This document shows, one piece after another, positions 13,911 through 14,649 of a stretch of 14,649 bases of DNA (position 1 is its first letter; each line of letters starts with the position of its first letter). Made by a program: the position numbers and the translations under genes. Origin of the DNA: Alphaproteobacteria bacterium (GTDB lineage: Bacteria > Pseudomonadota > Alphaproteobacteria > Puniceispirillales > Puniceispirillaceae); the NCBI GenBank assembly GCA_016780695.1, contig JADHLK010000021.1, positions 1 to 14,649 on the forward strand, read 5' to 3'. The notes beneath the pieces were generated by a model. It saw only the letters and a list, made by a program, of their open reading frames with translations, did no database searches and had not been told where the DNA came from.

Positions 13911-14649
13911 CTAATAGACCCGTGCAACCGGTGGCACCGGCTCCACATCATTGGTCAGGGTGGTCATGGTAACAGGCCGGTATCCCAGCGCAGATTTATT
14001 ATTTTCATCCAGCCACATCACCGTATGTTTCATCCAGTTTTGATCATCGCGTTCGGGGTGATCCTCATGCGCGTGCGCGCCGCGTGATTCGGTGCGCTGC
14101 TCGGCAGACCGGATAGTGACCAGCGCCTGGCTCATCAGATTTTCCAGCTCCAGCGCCTCGATCAAATCGGTATTCCAGATAAGCGAATGATCGCTGATAC
14201 CAATCTCGGTCATCTGGCCAGCAATCTCATCCATGCGGCTGACCCCTTCGCTCAAGGTCTCACCGGAGCGGAATACAGATGCGTATTTTTGCATAGCCTG
14301 CTGCATTTCCAGCCGCACGGCACCGATCTTGCGCTTGCCGCTGGCATGACGCATCCGGTCCAGCCGGGCCAAGGCACGGTCTGTTGATTCGCTGGAAACT
14401 GGCGGCAGGCTGGCCCCTGCGGTTACCATCTCAGCTGCCCGATGCGCGGCGGCCCGGCCAAAAACCACAATATCCAGCAGGGAATTGGTGCCCAGCCGGT
14501 TCGCCCCATGCACGGATACACAAGCCGCCTCGCCAATCGCCATCAGGCCGCCGGCAACCCGATTCGGCTCCGCCTCTGTCGGGGCCAGCACCTCGCCATG
14601 GTAATTGGTCGGAATTCCGCCCATATTGTAATGCACAGTCGGCAGCACT
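13911..14649 (-). CDS. sdhA: Succinate dehydrogenase flavoprotein subunit, C-terminal part, runs off window
   Basis: These are the last 245 or so residues of SdhA, which oxidises succinate to fumarate with a covalent FAD. The 5' part, including the FAD-attachment histidine, lies beyond the right edge. The visible start TVHYNMGGIPTNYHGEV carries the substrate histidine (E. coli His354). The arginine in HGANRLGTNSLLDIVVFGR, 45 residues later, matches Arg399, the same spacing as E. coli. The C-terminal helical domain ends with the usual YRPVTM and VPPVARVY. No stop or shift interrupts the frame. The sdhC and sdhD anchor genes would be expected further upstream, outside the window. Confidence 0.97.
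   Translation of the reverse strand, partial: VLPTVHYNMGGIPTNYHGEVLAPTEAEPNRVAGGLMAIGEAACVSVHGANRLGTNSLLDIVVFGRAAAHRAAEMVTAGASLPPVSSESTDRALARLDRMRHASGKRKIGAVRLEMQQAMQKYASVFRSGETLSEGVSRMDEIAGQMTEIGISDHSLIWNTDLIEALELENLMSQALVTIRSAEQRTESRGAHAHEDHPERDDQNWMKHTVMWLDENNKSALGYRPVTMTTLTNDVEPVPPVARVY

Noticed and set aside
1..14649. CRISPR arrays, tRNA/rRNA, insertion sequences, phage or defence genes, or a novel multi-gene system
   Set aside because: I looked on both strands for regularly spaced repeats, inverted-repeat-bounded transposases and unexplained gene clusters and saw none. Apart from short gaps, every stretch is covered by recognised genes, of which only DUF484 lacks an established function.

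Overview
This window is a compact stretch of ordinary bacterial chromosome. Gene content, gene order and protein style point to an alphaproteobacterium. The supports are the tight order sdhA-sdhB-zapE-mdh-sucC-sucD-sucA-sucB-lpd, the neighbouring set priA / transaldolase / DUF484 / xerC, and an SdhB that opens with a conserved MAEF(S)LPANSR-type start. A marine Rhodospirillales- or SAR116-like lineage is possible but is only an impression; nothing here fixes the genus.

Left part (1-3034): a primosomal helicase gene (priA) runs leftward off the window edge from a start near 609. Divergent to it, three genes read rightward: a small transaldolase of the TalC/FSA fold, a DUF484 GAF-like protein, and the tyrosine recombinase xerC, which starts 4 bases after DUF484 ends. 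xerC meets the TCA block tail to tail at about 3035-3074, where a weak two-way terminator can be drawn.

Right part (3075-14649): everything reads leftward, so transcription order is right to left. It begins with the 3' part of sdhA, then sdhB (complex II flavoprotein and iron-sulfur subunits), zapE (AFG1-type ATPase), mdh, sucC and sucD (succinyl-CoA synthetase), sucA and sucB (2-oxoglutarate dehydrogenase E1 and E2) and lpd (E3). Together these carry 2-oxoglutarate to succinyl-CoA, succinate and fumarate, and malate to oxaloacetate. Only fumarase, citrate synthase, aconitase and isocitrate dehydrogenase are absent from the window. All the proteins have family-typical lengths and intact active-site motifs.

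Non-coding structure is sparse but not empty. The clearest element is a textbook intrinsic terminator overlapping the mdh stop codon, only 15 bases before the sucC start, which would split or attenuate the mdh-suc transcript. A small perfect hairpin follows the sucD stop codon. The 171-base zapE-mdh gap is AT-rich and contains hairpins and a T-run. I found no tRNA, rRNA, CRISPR array, insertion sequence, prophage or toxin/defence gene, and no convincing undescribed system. The best leads are regulatory (mdh/sucC) and contextual (the AFG1-family ATPase inside a respiratory gene cluster).
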